This document shows, piece after piece, positions 9,110-17,227 of a DNA stretch of 64,000 nucleotides. The DNA lies in assembly GCA_944324215.1 (NCBI GenBank), contig CALUVP010000054.1, positions 1 to 64,000 of the forward strand, in the 5' to 3' direction. Below the pieces are notes generated by a model that saw nothing but the letters and a program-made list of their open reading frames with translations, was not told the DNA's origin and made no database searches. Numbering within the stretch: the stretch's first letter is position 1; each line of letters starts with the position of its first letter. The stretch comes from Candidatus Gastranaerophilales bacterium. Lineage in GTDB: Bacteria > Cyanobacteriota > Vampirovibrionia > Gastranaerophilales > Gastranaerophilaceae. Both the position numbers and the translations under genes were made by a program.

Positions 9110-9241
9110 CAAAACATCTCCTATACTAACCTATGATAGTCTAACTTAATTCCCCATAACGGATCTCACAAATACTAATGTATCACAAAATTTGAAAAAT
9201 TTATCAAAATATTTCACGATGTAAAGATTTATTTTCAAAGC

Positions 9242-9862
9242 TTAATAATCTTGAACAATTCTACCTGGCAAATGATTTTGCTGAACTGTATATAAAAGAG
9301 CTTCTGCACTTTGTTTATTCTTAAAAATACCTACCTGCAATGTATAATTGTTAGAACCTATGCACTTTACAATTGGACTTAAACCAGAACCTGATTCCTG
9401 AATAATTTCTTTTGCGACTTTTGCTTGTTCTGCCGATGTATAAGTTCCTACAAAGACCTTGTATATTGGTTCACCTTGTGGTTCAGAAGAAATTTTTGCT
9501 GACTCTTGTAAAGTATTTTGAACTACAACAGCATCAGAAATTTCGTTTGTATCAGACCGTACTGGCTTTACATCCTCGGCTTTAGACATTAAATCAGAAA
9601 AATTTCGTCCCTGATCTTCACTCTGAATCATCTCTAAACGATTATCTACAATTTTTTTCTGTTCTTCTAAGTTTTCTGAATCCTCAATACTATCTTGAGA
9701 GTACTCTCCTATGGTTGTATCAACTGAGGGGGAAAAAGATTTTATTAAAAAAGTAAAGATCAACAACATCCCGAAAAAAGAAATTACAAATATCTTTAAC
9801 AAAGAATTTTCTTGTTGTGCTTCTTTTTTCATATACTTTTTGTAACCAAACTGCTTACCCAT
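9242..9862 (-). CDS. SPOR-domain inner-membrane protein
   Basis: A short cytoplasmic N-terminus (MGKQFGYKKYMKKEAQQ) is followed by one membrane helix (about 22-44, LLKIFVISFFGMLLIFTFLI). A long acidic/Ser-rich linker leads to a C-terminal SPOR domain (about 135-206) with the two-repeat pattern YKVFVGTYTSAEQAKVAKEII and NYTLQVGIFKNKQSAEALL. SPOR domains bind denuded glycan strands of septal peptidoglycan, so this is probably a cell-division or cell-wall protein facing the periplasm. I start it at ATG 9862 because GGAG lies 6 nt upstream. The GTG four codons earlier would overlap DUF366 without a good ribosome site. Confidence 0.85.
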   Translation of the reverse strand: MGKQFGYKKYMKKEAQQENSLLKIFVISFFGMLLIFTFLIKSFSPSVDTTIGEYSQDSIEDSENLEEQKKIVDNRLEMIQSEDQGRNFSDLMSKAEDVKPVRSDTNEISDAVVVQNTLQESAKISSEPQGEPIYKVFVGTYTSAEQAKVAKEIIQESGSGLSPIVKCIGSNNYTLQVGIFKNKQSAEALLYTVQQNHLPGRIVQDY

Positions 9863-9863
9863 T

Positions 9864-10421
9864 TTATACTCCACGAACTTTTGTACTCGCTAAATTGATA
9901 TCCTCAATTTCTTCTGAATACCTTCTCATAACCTCTAATGCAAAATTATCTATATCTTTTATTCCTAAATCATTCTCTAATCCTGTTGCTTTTACTGGTG
10001 CACCTTCAGAAATTATGTTTAACCCTGTATGTATCAATATGGAAGTTAATGATTTTGTTGCAATCGAAACTGAAAGTTTGCCTCCATTTATTATTAAGTC
10101 ATCTCCATTTCGTATTACGAAAATACCTCTTTCTTCTAAAATTTCTTTTATTATACATATCAACAAACGTTGCCTGTAAACACCCTCTACAAGATTTACA
10201 TTAAATTGCTCAGTAATAAAGCTAAGCATATACTTACTATAGATCGGCTCATTATTAATAACGTCCTCTATATCAACCATTTCTAACAGTCTTACATCGC
10301 ATTCTCCCTTGAACGCGACTACTGCATCACCTTGAATATTAAAATTCTTATAAATCCAATGAGGTGCTAACTGAGAACCTATATACTTTATCTCTTCTTT
10401 TATTAACTTTGTTTTCATCAT
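9864..10421 (-). CDS. DUF366 family protein
   Basis: This 185-residue soluble protein matches the DUF366 pattern known from archaea and deep-branching bacteria: an opening QLAPHWIYKNFNIQGDAVVAF, the central KLSVSIATKSLTSILIHTGLN and the closing PVKATGLENDLGI. Its biochemical function is not established as far as I know. Its first bases overlap the end of queC by 4 nt, so translation is coupled to the preQ0 synthase. A role in 7-deazaguanine or related nucleotide metabolism is an inference from that. The ribosome site for the next gene lies in its last codons. Confidence 0.75.
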   Translation of the reverse strand: MMKTKLIKEEIKYIGSQLAPHWIYKNFNIQGDAVVAFKGECDVRLLEMVDIEDVINNEPIYSKYMLSFITEQFNVNLVEGVYRQRLLICIIKEILEERGIFVIRNGDDLIINGGKLSVSIATKSLTSILIHTGLNIISEGAPVKATGLENDLGIKDIDNFALEVMRRYSEEIEDINLASTKVRGV

Positions 10422-11080
10422 TTTTCAAATTTTATTCTCGCTTCTATGTGATTAACCTTCAAAGCGTTCTTCAAGTGGCAACAAGATTCACATACTCCAC
10501 AATGATACTTTCCAGAGTTATAACAGCTCCATATTAAATTTATTGGCATGTTATTCTCTTGCGCAATTTTTACTATATCATTCTTAGTATAATTAATCAA
10601 GGGTGCTATAACTTTCGGTTTATTTAATGTAGACGTTTCAAATACTTTCGATATCTGCCCCCTAAACTCTTCTGTATTATCAGGAAAAGTCTCTCCCTCC
10701 TCTTTATTTCCGCCATAAAGAATATAATCATAATCAAAAGAATCTGCAAATGCTGCTGCTATATTTAAAAATAAACCATTTCTATTCGGTATCCATACAG
10801 CTTTAGCACTCTCAACAGTTCCCAAATTAGATATAGGAATGTCTTTTTTACTAGATACCAGTGATGTGTGAGAAATATCACGCAACCAATCTAATTCTAT
10901 TACTTTATGCGGAACTCCATAAAATTCACAAATATTAGCTGCTGCTTTAATTTCATTTTCTACGGCTTTTTGTCCGTAATTAAATGTTAATGCCATTTCT
11001 ATCTTATATTCATTTTGGGGAAAACCCATTGCAACAACAGAATCCAAACCGCCAGATAATAATATTATCGCTTTTTTCAA
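10418..11080 (-). CDS. queC: 7-cyano-7-deazaguanine synthase
   Basis: QueC converts 7-carboxy-7-deazaguanine to preQ0 with ammonia and ATP, a step in queuosine biosynthesis. The PP-loop SGGLDSVVAM is at the N-terminus, followed by LTFNYGQKA. The Zn site is at the C-terminus (SCYNSGKYHCGVCESC). VWIPNRNGLFLNIAAAFAD and YGGNKEEGETFPDNTEEFR are family segments. The 220-residue length is normal. The start is TTG 11080, directly after the stop of the HEAT-repeat gene, with GAGGA about 9 nt upstream. queD, queE and folE are not nearby. Confidence 0.95.
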   Translation of the reverse strand: MKKAIILLSGGLDSVVAMGFPQNEYKIEMALTFNYGQKAVENEIKAAANICEFYGVPHKVIELDWLRDISHTSLVSSKKDIPISNLGTVESAKAVWIPNRNGLFLNIAAAFADSFDYDYILYGGNKEEGETFPDNTEEFRGQISKVFETSTLNKPKVIAPLINYTKNDIVKIAQENNMPINLIWSCYNSGKYHCGVCESCCHLKNALKVNHIEARIKFEK

Positions 11081-12010
11081 TTATTGATCCTCATATTCAT
11101 CTAATAAAGCCTTTGCTTCTTCTTTTAAATAATCACTATATCCAGGTAAAGAAACAACCTCTTCTAATATATCCCGTCCACGCATATTATACAAGGCAAT
11201 TAGAGCATTGCGTTTTACCTCATTATCCTCATCTTGTAACGATTTTTTTATTAAATCAAAGGCCTCTTCATAATCACTGTTCATAAGTGCTTCTATTGCA
11301 TTAATTCTAACCATGGGAGAAGAATCATACAAAGCATTACTCAAAACTTTTAAAACTTTTCTATTATTTGAATTTAATTTTCCTAATGCCTCTACAATCC
11401 GCTCTTTTAAGAAAGAAAATTTACCAATCAATCCCTGTTTAGCTTCCATTATACTTATTAAAGGATCAATTGCATCACTATCTCCTAATATTCCCAATGC
11501 AAATGTAGCTGATTCTTGAACATAAACAGATTTTTCATCCTCATCCTGTACGACATTAATCAAAGGTTTTACGGCATACTTATCACCTATTCGTCCCAAC
11601 GCATCAGCACAAGCTAATCGTACCTTATAATTTTCATCTTTATTGTTTAAGCAATACAACAACGTACCAACAGCAGATGTATCCTTAAACATTGCAATTA
11701 CTTTTGCACATAGGACCCTGAGATTTATTAATTCATCAGAATTGTCAAAACTCTGATTCCTTAGTAATAAAATATCCAGCAATGCTGATAAGATCTTATT
11801 TGAATGTGGTAATTCTGGCATTTTGATTATGCGAGTTAAAAGTTCAACATCTTTTATACTCGCAAGCAAACATTGAAAAAAATCAGCCTTTTCAACGTCA
11901 GTCCTGTCTTTTACCAATCTTGTGATATTTTCTAACACGGTATCCAAAGCATCCTTGCCGATACCGCATTCTTCCTCTATAACGCTAATATCTACAATCT
12001 TATCCACCAC
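11081..12010 (-). CDS. HEAT-repeat protein
   Basis: Soluble, all-helical 309-residue protein built of HEAT repeats. Clear repeats are VRLACADALGRIGDKYAVKPLINVV, YVQESATFALGILGDSDAIDPLIS, VRINAIEALMNSDYEEAFDLIKKSL and VKRNALIALYNMRGRDILEEVV. Such repeats form a curved scaffold for protein binding; related forms occur in phycobilin lyases and PBS-lyase-like proteins. No catalytic motif is seen. The only in-frame starts are GTG codons at 12010 and 12007, with no strong Shine-Dalgarno. It is the first gene of the run HEAT-queC-DUF366-SPOR. Confidence 0.75.
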   Translation of the reverse strand: MVDKIVDISVIEEECGIGKDALDTVLENITRLVKDRTDVEKADFFQCLLASIKDVELLTRIIKMPELPHSNKILSALLDILLLRNQSFDNSDELINLRVLCAKVIAMFKDTSAVGTLLYCLNNKDENYKVRLACADALGRIGDKYAVKPLINVVQDEDEKSVYVQESATFALGILGDSDAIDPLISIMEAKQGLIGKFSFLKERIVEALGKLNSNNRKVLKVLSNALYDSSPMVRINAIEALMNSDYEEAFDLIKKSLQDEDNEVKRNALIALYNMRGRDILEEVVSLPGYSDYLKEEAKALLDEYEDQ

Positions 12011-12135
12011 AAAATTAACATACTATAAAAATCAATATTTAGCAATAATAACAATAATTACGGATATCTTTTACTTCTATTATACTTAATATTTCTTTAC
12101 ATAAAACACAAAAAAAGCAATTTTTCAAATTTGAA

Positions 12136-12148
12136 ATACTTTATATAT
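12136..12148 (+). promoter_or_regulatory. Shared AT-rich promoter motif, copy 1
   Basis: ATACTTTATATAT followed four bases later by TAAGA. The same 13 bases and trailing TAAGA recur at 12485-12497 before the next gene. The motif ends 27 nt before the ATG at 12176, the expected place for a -10 region with a short leader. It is probably a promoter core, but the sigma factor is unknown. Confidence 0.5.
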
Positions 12149-12175
12149 ACATAAGAGCAGTAAAGGAAATTGATT

Positions 12176-12379
12176 ATGAAAGAAGAAGAATTAAATGCTA
12201 CAATGTCTGTAATATCTGATCCAATCAATAACGTATACAAATTGGAAACAAGAGAAGATGTGGAAGAAATTCAAAGAATTTGTAGAATTTTTAATATTGC
12301 AGAAAAACAAGGTAACAAACACAGAATGCTGTCTATTAAAAATTTAGCAACTTTTAGACTTGTTTTAAGTAATAATTAA
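12176..12379 (+). CDS. Hypothetical 67-residue protein
   Basis: Not recognised. It is a small, charged, mostly helical protein (DVEEIQRICRIFNIAEKQG, MLSIKNLATFRLVLS) without signal peptide or membrane helix. It is probably real: AAAGGA lies 8 nt before the ATG at 12176, a promoter-like motif shared with the next gene precedes it, and a perfect hairpin terminator follows. It is therefore a monocistronic small-protein unit. I prefer ATG 12176 over the upstream TTG at 12170. Confidence 0.6.
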   Translation: MKEEELNATMSVISDPINNVYKLETREDVEEIQRICRIFNIAEKQGNKHRMLSIKNLATFRLVLSNN

Positions 12380-12400
12380 GAATATATTTGTAATGTTTAT

Positions 12401-12433
12401 ATAACTCGATAATTTATTATCGAGTTATTTTTG
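12401..12433 (+). terminator. Rho-independent terminator after the 67-residue protein gene
   Basis: A perfect 12-bp stem (ATAACTCGATAA / TTATCGAGTTAT) with loop TTTA is followed by TTTTGTG. It lies 22 nt after the stop codon at 12379. Confidence 0.85.
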
Positions 12434-12484
12434 TGTAAAGTTTTGTAAAGAATAAAAAGTGTTATGAAATTAGATAAATTGTAG

Positions 12485-12497
12485 ATACTTTATATAT
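12485..12497 (+). promoter_or_regulatory. Shared AT-rich promoter motif, copy 2
   Basis: ATACTTTATATAT with TAAGA four bases later, identical in the core to 12136-12148. It ends 29 nt before the ATG at 12527, nearly the same spacing as copy 1. A CTTTATATAT core also precedes the 1613-residue GH13 gene on the minus strand (53936-53945). Confidence 0.5.
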
Positions 12498-12526
12498 GTG
12501 TAAGATGAAAAATAAGGTATTGAACA

Positions 12527-12958
12527 ATGGCAAACACAGCAGCTTTATTAGGAACTTTATTAAATACTAATGCAGAGATTAATTACTACACACAACAGCA
12601 GATTTACTGGAGTGGAAAGTATGAAGCAAATAGTGCTAAACTTTCTAAGCAAGTAAAATATGAAGAAAAATGGGAAAGTGCATTTGATTCTGCTATTGAT
12701 AATACAAAAGAACTTACAGCAGGTGGAGTAAGAGTATGTGAGAATAACAGAAATGAACAACTTGCAGATGCATATGCACATGCAAAAGTTAAACAATATA
12801 ATGAAGAGTTATCATTAGAACTTGCAGAAATGGATGTAGAGTATGATACAATGCAAACAATGTATGAATCTATGCTTGAACAATTAAGAGCTCAGCAAGA
12901 AGGTCAAAAATCAGCTACTTCAAATGCTGCTCAAGATACTGGATTGTTACAATCATAA
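12527..12958 (+). CDS. Hypothetical 143-residue helical protein
   Basis: I cannot name this family. The product is almost entirely helical, with an N-terminal amphipathic segment (AALLGTLLNTNAEINYYTQQQIYW), a middle acidic/lysine-rich helix and a C-terminal helix (VKQYNEELSLELAEMDVEYDTMQTMYESMLEQL). It ends in a Gln/Ser/Ala-rich tail. It lacks a Sec signal and membrane helices. Overall shape (small, helical, Ala/Gln/Ser-rich ends) is reminiscent of secreted or filament-forming helical proteins, but this is only resemblance. It has its own promoter motif. It ends 3 nt before the convergent folD gene. Confidence 0.65.
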   Translation: MANTAALLGTLLNTNAEINYYTQQQIYWSGKYEANSAKLSKQVKYEEKWESAFDSAIDNTKELTAGGVRVCENNRNEQLADAYAHAKVKQYNEELSLELAEMDVEYDTMQTMYESMLEQLRAQQEGQKSATSNAAQDTGLLQS

Positions 12959-12961
12959 TAA

Positions 12962-13783
12962 TTAATGATAAACTTTTGAAGCATTGTACATTAAAGATGC
13001 AATCGTCATTGGACCTACTCCCCCAGGGACAGGCGTTATATACTTTACGCTTGGTGAAACTACTGCAAAATCAACATCACCGGTCAACTTGCCGTTAGAA
13101 TCTCTGAATATTCCGACGTCAACAATAACAGAATTTTTATTAACCATCTTACATCTTACAACCTTATGACCAACCGCAGATACAACGATATCAGCGGTTT
13201 TTATTTTTTCTTCAAGATTCTTCGTATAAGAATGAGCTATCGTTACTGTAGCATTACGCTTTAAAAGCATTTGTGCCATCGGACGACCTACGATATTTGA
13301 ACGCCCTATTACCAAAGCATCAACCCCTTCTAGAGGAATATTATACTCATCTAACAGCATCAATATACCCTGCGGAGTTGCTGGATAATAGTAAGGTTCA
13401 AGACCAATTGCCAACTTTCCAACATTTTCAGGACTAAAGCCATCCACATCTTTTTTAGGAGAAATAACTTGTACAACTTTATTTTTATCTATATGTGTTG
13501 GCAAAGGAAGCTGAACTAAAATCCCCGTAACCTTGTCATCATTATTTAATGCTCGTATTATATTTAACAACTCTTCTTCTGTTGTAGTTACAGGTAACTC
13601 TATCACAGTAGATTTTATACCTATTTTTTCTGCTGTAAGTTTTTTGTTTCTTACATAAACTTGACTCGCTGGGTTATCACCGACAAGTATTACAACCAGA
13701 TTTGCTTTTATATTGTTCTCTTCGATTTTATTTTTTAAATTTTCTAAAATCTTATTTGAAACAGCTTTTCCATCTAATATCAC
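12962..13783 (-). CDS. folD: Methylene-tetrahydrofolate dehydrogenase / methenyl-THF cyclohydrolase
   Basis: FolD interconverts 5,10-methylene-THF, 5,10-methenyl-THF and 10-formyl-THF using NADP. Visible motifs are VYVRNKKLTAEKIGI with the catalytic Tyr and Lys, GILVQLPLPTHID, the dinucleotide-site segment GRSNIVGRPMAQMLL and the C-terminal PVPGGVGPMTIASLMYN. The 273-residue length is typical. The start is GTG 13783, sharing one base with the stop of the CooC-like gene. Its ribosome site AGGAG lies in that gene's last codons. It links to the glycine cleavage genes at 3-5.7 kb through the folate one-carbon pool. Confidence 0.96.
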   Translation of the reverse strand: MILDGKAVSNKILENLKNKIEENNIKANLVVILVGDNPASQVYVRNKKLTAEKIGIKSTVIELPVTTTEEELLNIIRALNNDDKVTGILVQLPLPTHIDKNKVVQVISPKKDVDGFSPENVGKLAIGLEPYYYPATPQGILMLLDEYNIPLEGVDALVIGRSNIVGRPMAQMLLKRNATVTIAHSYTKNLEEKIKTADIVVSAVGHKVVRCKMVNKNSVIVDVGIFRDSNGKLTGDVDFAVVSPSVKYITPVPGGVGPMTIASLMYNASKVYH

Positions 13784-14535
13784 TACTTATTCTCCTGTGG
13801 TAAATTTAATCTAAAATAAAATTGATTTACAGCATCAGATACTATTTGAGAAATTCTATCCAATTTCCCTTCTTCCAAATCCTTGTCAAAAGGTATTGTA
13901 CCCAAAACATCAGTATCACAATCCTTTAACTGTTCATAAACTTCATTCAAATTTTCTTTATCAGTCTTATTAACAACAATACCCAACTGGCCGCCCGCAG
14001 CATACTTAGCTGAAAACTCTGAAATTCGTTTTGCTAAATGTATAGAATCAATAGTTGGATTCGTAACTATTATTGCCATATCAATGTTTGTATCTACAAG
14101 TTGATTTAGGTATTTTAAATCAAATTCACAGTCAAAAATTACAAAATCATAACGTTCAATTAATCTTTGACAAGCATCATTAATTTGTGCTGTAATTGGA
14201 CATCTACAATCTTTTGCACCTACAAACCACGATACGATTATATCTACCGTATCGGAAAGAGAAACCAAAATATCTTCCATAGCCCATTCTATATACTCAT
14301 GCTTTGTCATTCCTTCCGGAATTCCTGATTTATACTCATGTTTCCCGCTTCTTATACCGTATATAGTATTTCTTATATCTAAACCATAAGAATGAGCTAA
14401 TTCACTTGTCAAATCATTGTCGAATAACAAAACAGATTTTTCTGGAAACCTGCGTTGTATATTCTTTAGTAAAGCTTTAGTTATGGTAGTTTTTCCACTA
14501 CCACTTTTACCGGTTACTGCTATTTTTGTTGTCAA
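13783..14535 (-). CDS. CooC-like P-loop ATPase (nickel/CODH maturation type)
   Basis: A SIMIBI-class ATPase of 250 residues with Walker A GKSGSGKTT at 9-17. The usual deviant box of this class is KGGVGKT; here Ser replaces the second Gly and Val. RYDFVIFDCEFDLKYLNQL is the Walker B/switch region. A CxC motif (C110-R-C112) falls where CooC1 proteins hold the nickel-binding CxC. CooC inserts nickel into carbon monoxide dehydrogenase, and no CODH gene is in view. I start at TTG 14535 because AGAGGA lies 8 nt upstream and the product then begins at the usual MTTKIAVTGK. Translational coupling to folD suggests one-carbon metabolism. Confidence 0.7.
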   Translation of the reverse strand: MTTKIAVTGKSGSGKTTITKALLKNIQRRFPEKSVLLFDNDLTSELAHSYGLDIRNTIYGIRSGKHEYKSGIPEGMTKHEYIEWAMEDILVSLSDTVDIIVSWFVGAKDCRCPITAQINDACQRLIERYDFVIFDCEFDLKYLNQLVDTNIDMAIIVTNPTIDSIHLAKRISEFSAKYAAGGQLGIVVNKTDKENLNEVYEQLKDCDTDVLGTIPFDKDLEEGKLDRISQIVSDAVNQFYFRLNLPQENK

Positions 14536-14586
14536 AGTTAAAATCCTCTTTTTATAGATTTTAACATAAATTTTTTTTATACAAAA

Positions 14587-14610
14587 CAAGGCAGTTATAA
14601 AACTGCCTTG
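14587..14610 (-). terminator. Rho-independent terminator after the response regulator gene
   Basis: Stem CAAGGCAGTT / AACTGCCTTG (10 bp) with a 4-nt loop. Read on the minus strand, it is followed by TTTTGT. It sits 27 nt beyond the regulator stop codon and separates it from the CooC-folD pair. Confidence 0.85.
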
Positions 14611-14636
14611 ACATATATTTAAGTTAAAGATTAAAA

Positions 14637-15326
14637 TTATACCAAACCTTCTTTAACGGCTTTTACTGCAGCTTGAACTCTATCATTTACACACATTTTT
14701 TGAAGGATTGAACATACATGAGCTTTTGCTGTATGAACACTTACTATTAATTCTTTTGCAATTTCTGTATTACTTTTACCTTCAACCAGATGTTTTAAGA
14801 CTTCAAACTCTCTTTCTGTAAGGGGAACTCTTCCTTCTTCAGACGATTTATCTTTTAAAATTCCTAAAGTTTCTTGTTTTGGGAAAGAATCTAGTACTTT
14901 TCTAGCGATAACAGGGTCTAGCCAACAAACACCATTATTTACATCACGAATAACATCCGCTAATTTTGTAGGATCAATATCTTTTAGGCAATAAGCCATT
15001 GCGCCTGAGGATAAAGCTGCAATAACTTCTTCCTCTCTATCATGAGAAGTTAGTGCAATAACTTTTATGTCTTTATTCATTTCTTTAACTTTAACCGTTG
15101 CTTCAATACCATTCATCCCTGCAAGTCCTAAATCCATAAGAACTATATTAGGGGAATATTGTTCAATTAATCTTAAACCATCTATAGCATTATCACTTTC
15201 TGCAACAACTTTAATATCCTCATTTGAATTAAGAGCGCATCTTAAACCGACTCTCGTTAGTTTAAAATCTTCGATGATAATGACACTAATTGTTTTCTTT
15301 TCTGCACTTACTGCGGCTGTACTCAT
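14637..15326 (-). CDS. NarL/FixJ-type response regulator
   Basis: Residues about 12-130 form a receiver domain: acidic pocket ED at 19-20, phospho-acceptor Asp in IVLMDLGL, Thr in ALTSHD and Lys in CLKDIDP. The C-terminal LuxR-type HTH (about 165-228) reads LTEREFEVLKHLVEGKSNTEIAKELIVSVHTAKAHVCSILQKM, the typical NarL pattern. It would be phosphorylated by a sensor kinase and bind DNA as a dimer. No kinase gene is adjacent. AGGAGG precedes the ATG. It has its own terminator and so is monocistronic. Cyanobacterial relatives include NarL-type regulators of stress responses. Confidence 0.93.
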   Translation of the reverse strand: MSTAAVSAEKKTISVIIIEDFKLTRVGLRCALNSNEDIKVVAESDNAIDGLRLIEQYSPNIVLMDLGLAGMNGIEATVKVKEMNKDIKVIALTSHDREEEVIAALSSGAMAYCLKDIDPTKLADVIRDVNNGVCWLDPVIARKVLDSFPKQETLGILKDKSSEEGRVPLTEREFEVLKHLVEGKSNTEIAKELIVSVHTAKAHVCSILQKMCVNDRVQAAVKAVKEGLV

Positions 15327-15449
15327 TTTAATTAATCCTCCTATCGGGGTAGTATATTTTATTTTTCTCTTTGTCCCCTACTCCAATATTAAATAATACA
15401 CCCGCTTAATAGTATATTACCCAACCTACTTATATTTAATATACAAATT

Positions 15450-16718
15450 TTATACACACTTATTTATCAAATTTACAACTTCATTTATGGAATAGTTATC
15501 GTTAACAACAAAAATATTTTTTTTAGTTTCTTTTATAACTTCAGATAAAGACACGCCATCCAAAAACAAATCAGAATAAGGTTTTAACATTATTGAAGGT
15601 ACAACTATATAGTCAGAATTTATATCTTTTATGGAATTAATTAGATCCCCAGAAGTTATAAGTCCTGCAACCGTAATATTTGCACCCCAGTATGTTGATT
15701 TTACTGGCTTTACAAAAGTCTGAAGATTGATTATATTATTTAACTTAGAAGAAATGTACCTAAACGCGGATTCTGCTGCAACTGAGCAGGCAAATGTTAT
15801 ACTTATTTTTTTAGAAAGCTTCTTAGGTAACTTTAATTTATCAAAATCATCCATCAACAATCTTAATGAACCGACTCCGTCGTCCAGTTGCGAAAAATTA
15901 CCGTAATAATCTGAATTTGGTATGTCTTTGCCTGCAAGAAGAAAAAATTCATCTGAACAGCATACTTTAGGAAATTTTGAAGCTATTTCAATTGTACTTT
16001 TTGCTATTTCTGAATCTACAGTCTTTAGTATATTATCACGAAATTGAGTCACCCCAACAGGAACAATTGCAACAGATAACAGAGAATCTCCAAGAGTTTC
16101 TAAATCCGATAGAGTACGTTCAAGTTCTTCACCGTCATTATAGCCAGGACATAGAACAATCTGCGTATGGAAAGGAATTTCGTTAGATTGAAACCACTTC
16201 AAATTTTCCATAATTTTAGCAGCATTTGGATTTCTTAACATTTTTACCCGTAATTCAGGGTTTGTTGTATGAACAGAAATGTAGAACGGACCTAAATGCA
16301 TTTTTGATATTCTTTCCTTATCGGCATCCGTAAGATTAGTTGTCGTTATATACGTGCCTTGCAAATACGATAATCTATAATCATCATCCTTTATATACAA
16401 TGTTTTACGTAAACCTTTTGGTTGTTGAGCGACAAAACAAAATATACAATTATTAAGACAAGGCTTTATTTTATCAAATACTGCGCTTTCAAATACAATA
16501 CCTAAATCTTCATCATAATCTTTTTCGATTTCAATTTCTTCTATTTCACCATTTTTTTTCTGTATTTCTACAGTCAAAAGCTCGCTCTTTGTCATAAAGC
16601 GATAATCTATCATATCTTGCAACATATAACCATCAATTGATAAAAGAATATCGCCTTCAGATATTTCCAGCTCTTCTGCTATTGAACCTTTTGAAACACT
16701 ACTTACGATTGCCGGCAT
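15450..16718 (-). CDS. PDZ/radical SAM protein with DUF512 (cyanobacterial type)
   Basis: Order: PDZ-like domain (about 1-70, VSKGSIAEELEISEGDILLSIDG), an Fe-S motif CLNNCIFCF around residue 90-98 typical of this family, a radical SAM-like barrel (HTQIVLCPGYNDGEELERTLSDL) and the C-terminal DUF512 region. Proteins of this layout are conserved in cyanobacteria (TIGR03279) and in anaerobic Firmicutes; their substrate is unknown. I start at ATG 16718 because AGAAGG lies 8 nt upstream. The start then overlaps the PadR gene by 20 nt, so the two are coupled. Normal length (422 residues). Confidence 0.88.
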   Translation of the reverse strand: MPAIVSSVSKGSIAEELEISEGDILLSIDGYMLQDMIDYRFMTKSELLTVEIQKKNGEIEEIEIEKDYDEDLGIVFESAVFDKIKPCLNNCIFCFVAQQPKGLRKTLYIKDDDYRLSYLQGTYITTTNLTDADKERISKMHLGPFYISVHTTNPELRVKMLRNPNAAKIMENLKWFQSNEIPFHTQIVLCPGYNDGEELERTLSDLETLGDSLLSVAIVPVGVTQFRDNILKTVDSEIAKSTIEIASKFPKVCCSDEFFLLAGKDIPNSDYYGNFSQLDDGVGSLRLLMDDFDKLKLPKKLSKKISITFACSVAAESAFRYISSKLNNIINLQTFVKPVKSTYWGANITVAGLITSGDLINSIKDINSDYIVVPSIMLKPYSDLFLDGVSLSEVIKETKKNIFVVNDNYSINEVVNLINKCV

Positions 16719-17214
16719 ATTCAAAACCTTCTACTAATGAAATAAAATTTTTGTATTCACACATCAAGTTATCAAAAACCATTCTCGGGTAAAAAGATAA
16801 TTCCTTAGAACCTATCATATTTTGTGTATCTACTAAAATACTCTCAGCTTTGAGTTTTAATTCTCTGAACAACATTTTTTGCTGTTCTGCGTCCAAAACA
16901 TCTGCACAAGCTAATTTTATACGGGACATAGTCAAAAACTGTATTGGATTTTCTTGTGGAGTAGCTAATATAAGGCGTTCTAGTTCTTTCCTTCCATTAT
17001 TTGTAATTGAATAATATACAGAAGGACGTCCCCCTGCCGACATTGACTTTTGTGTTATTACAAAACCATTTTTCTCTAACCTAATTAGGGCAGGCTTTAT
17101 AGTACCATAACTTGGAGTTGTCAATACAGAAAAAATATTTCTTATTTCCTTGGAAACCCCATACATTGTCAAAACTTTTTTGCTTAATTGAAATAAAATT
17201 AAAAGCTCTATCAT
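16699..17214 (-). CDS. PadR-family transcriptional regulator
   Basis: The N-terminal winged helix (about 1-80) has the PadR pattern: LLILFQLSKKVLTMYGVSKEI, then PSYGTIKPALIRLEKNGFV and the wing GGRPSVYYSITNNGRKEL. The C-terminal helical half serves dimerisation and is variable in this family. PadR proteins are usually repressors responding to small ligands. The start is ATG 17214 with AAGGG upstream. It lies between the GGDEF gene (13 nt away) and the radical SAM gene, probably in one operon. Its target and ligand are unknown. Confidence 0.85.
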   Translation of the reverse strand: MIELLILFQLSKKVLTMYGVSKEIRNIFSVLTTPSYGTIKPALIRLEKNGFVITQKSMSAGGRPSVYYSITNNGRKELERLILATPQENPIQFLTMSRIKLACADVLDAEQQKMLFRELKLKAESILVDTQNMIGSKELSFYPRMVFDNLMCEYKNFISLVEGFEYAGNRK

Positions 17215-17227
17215 CAAACAACCCTTG

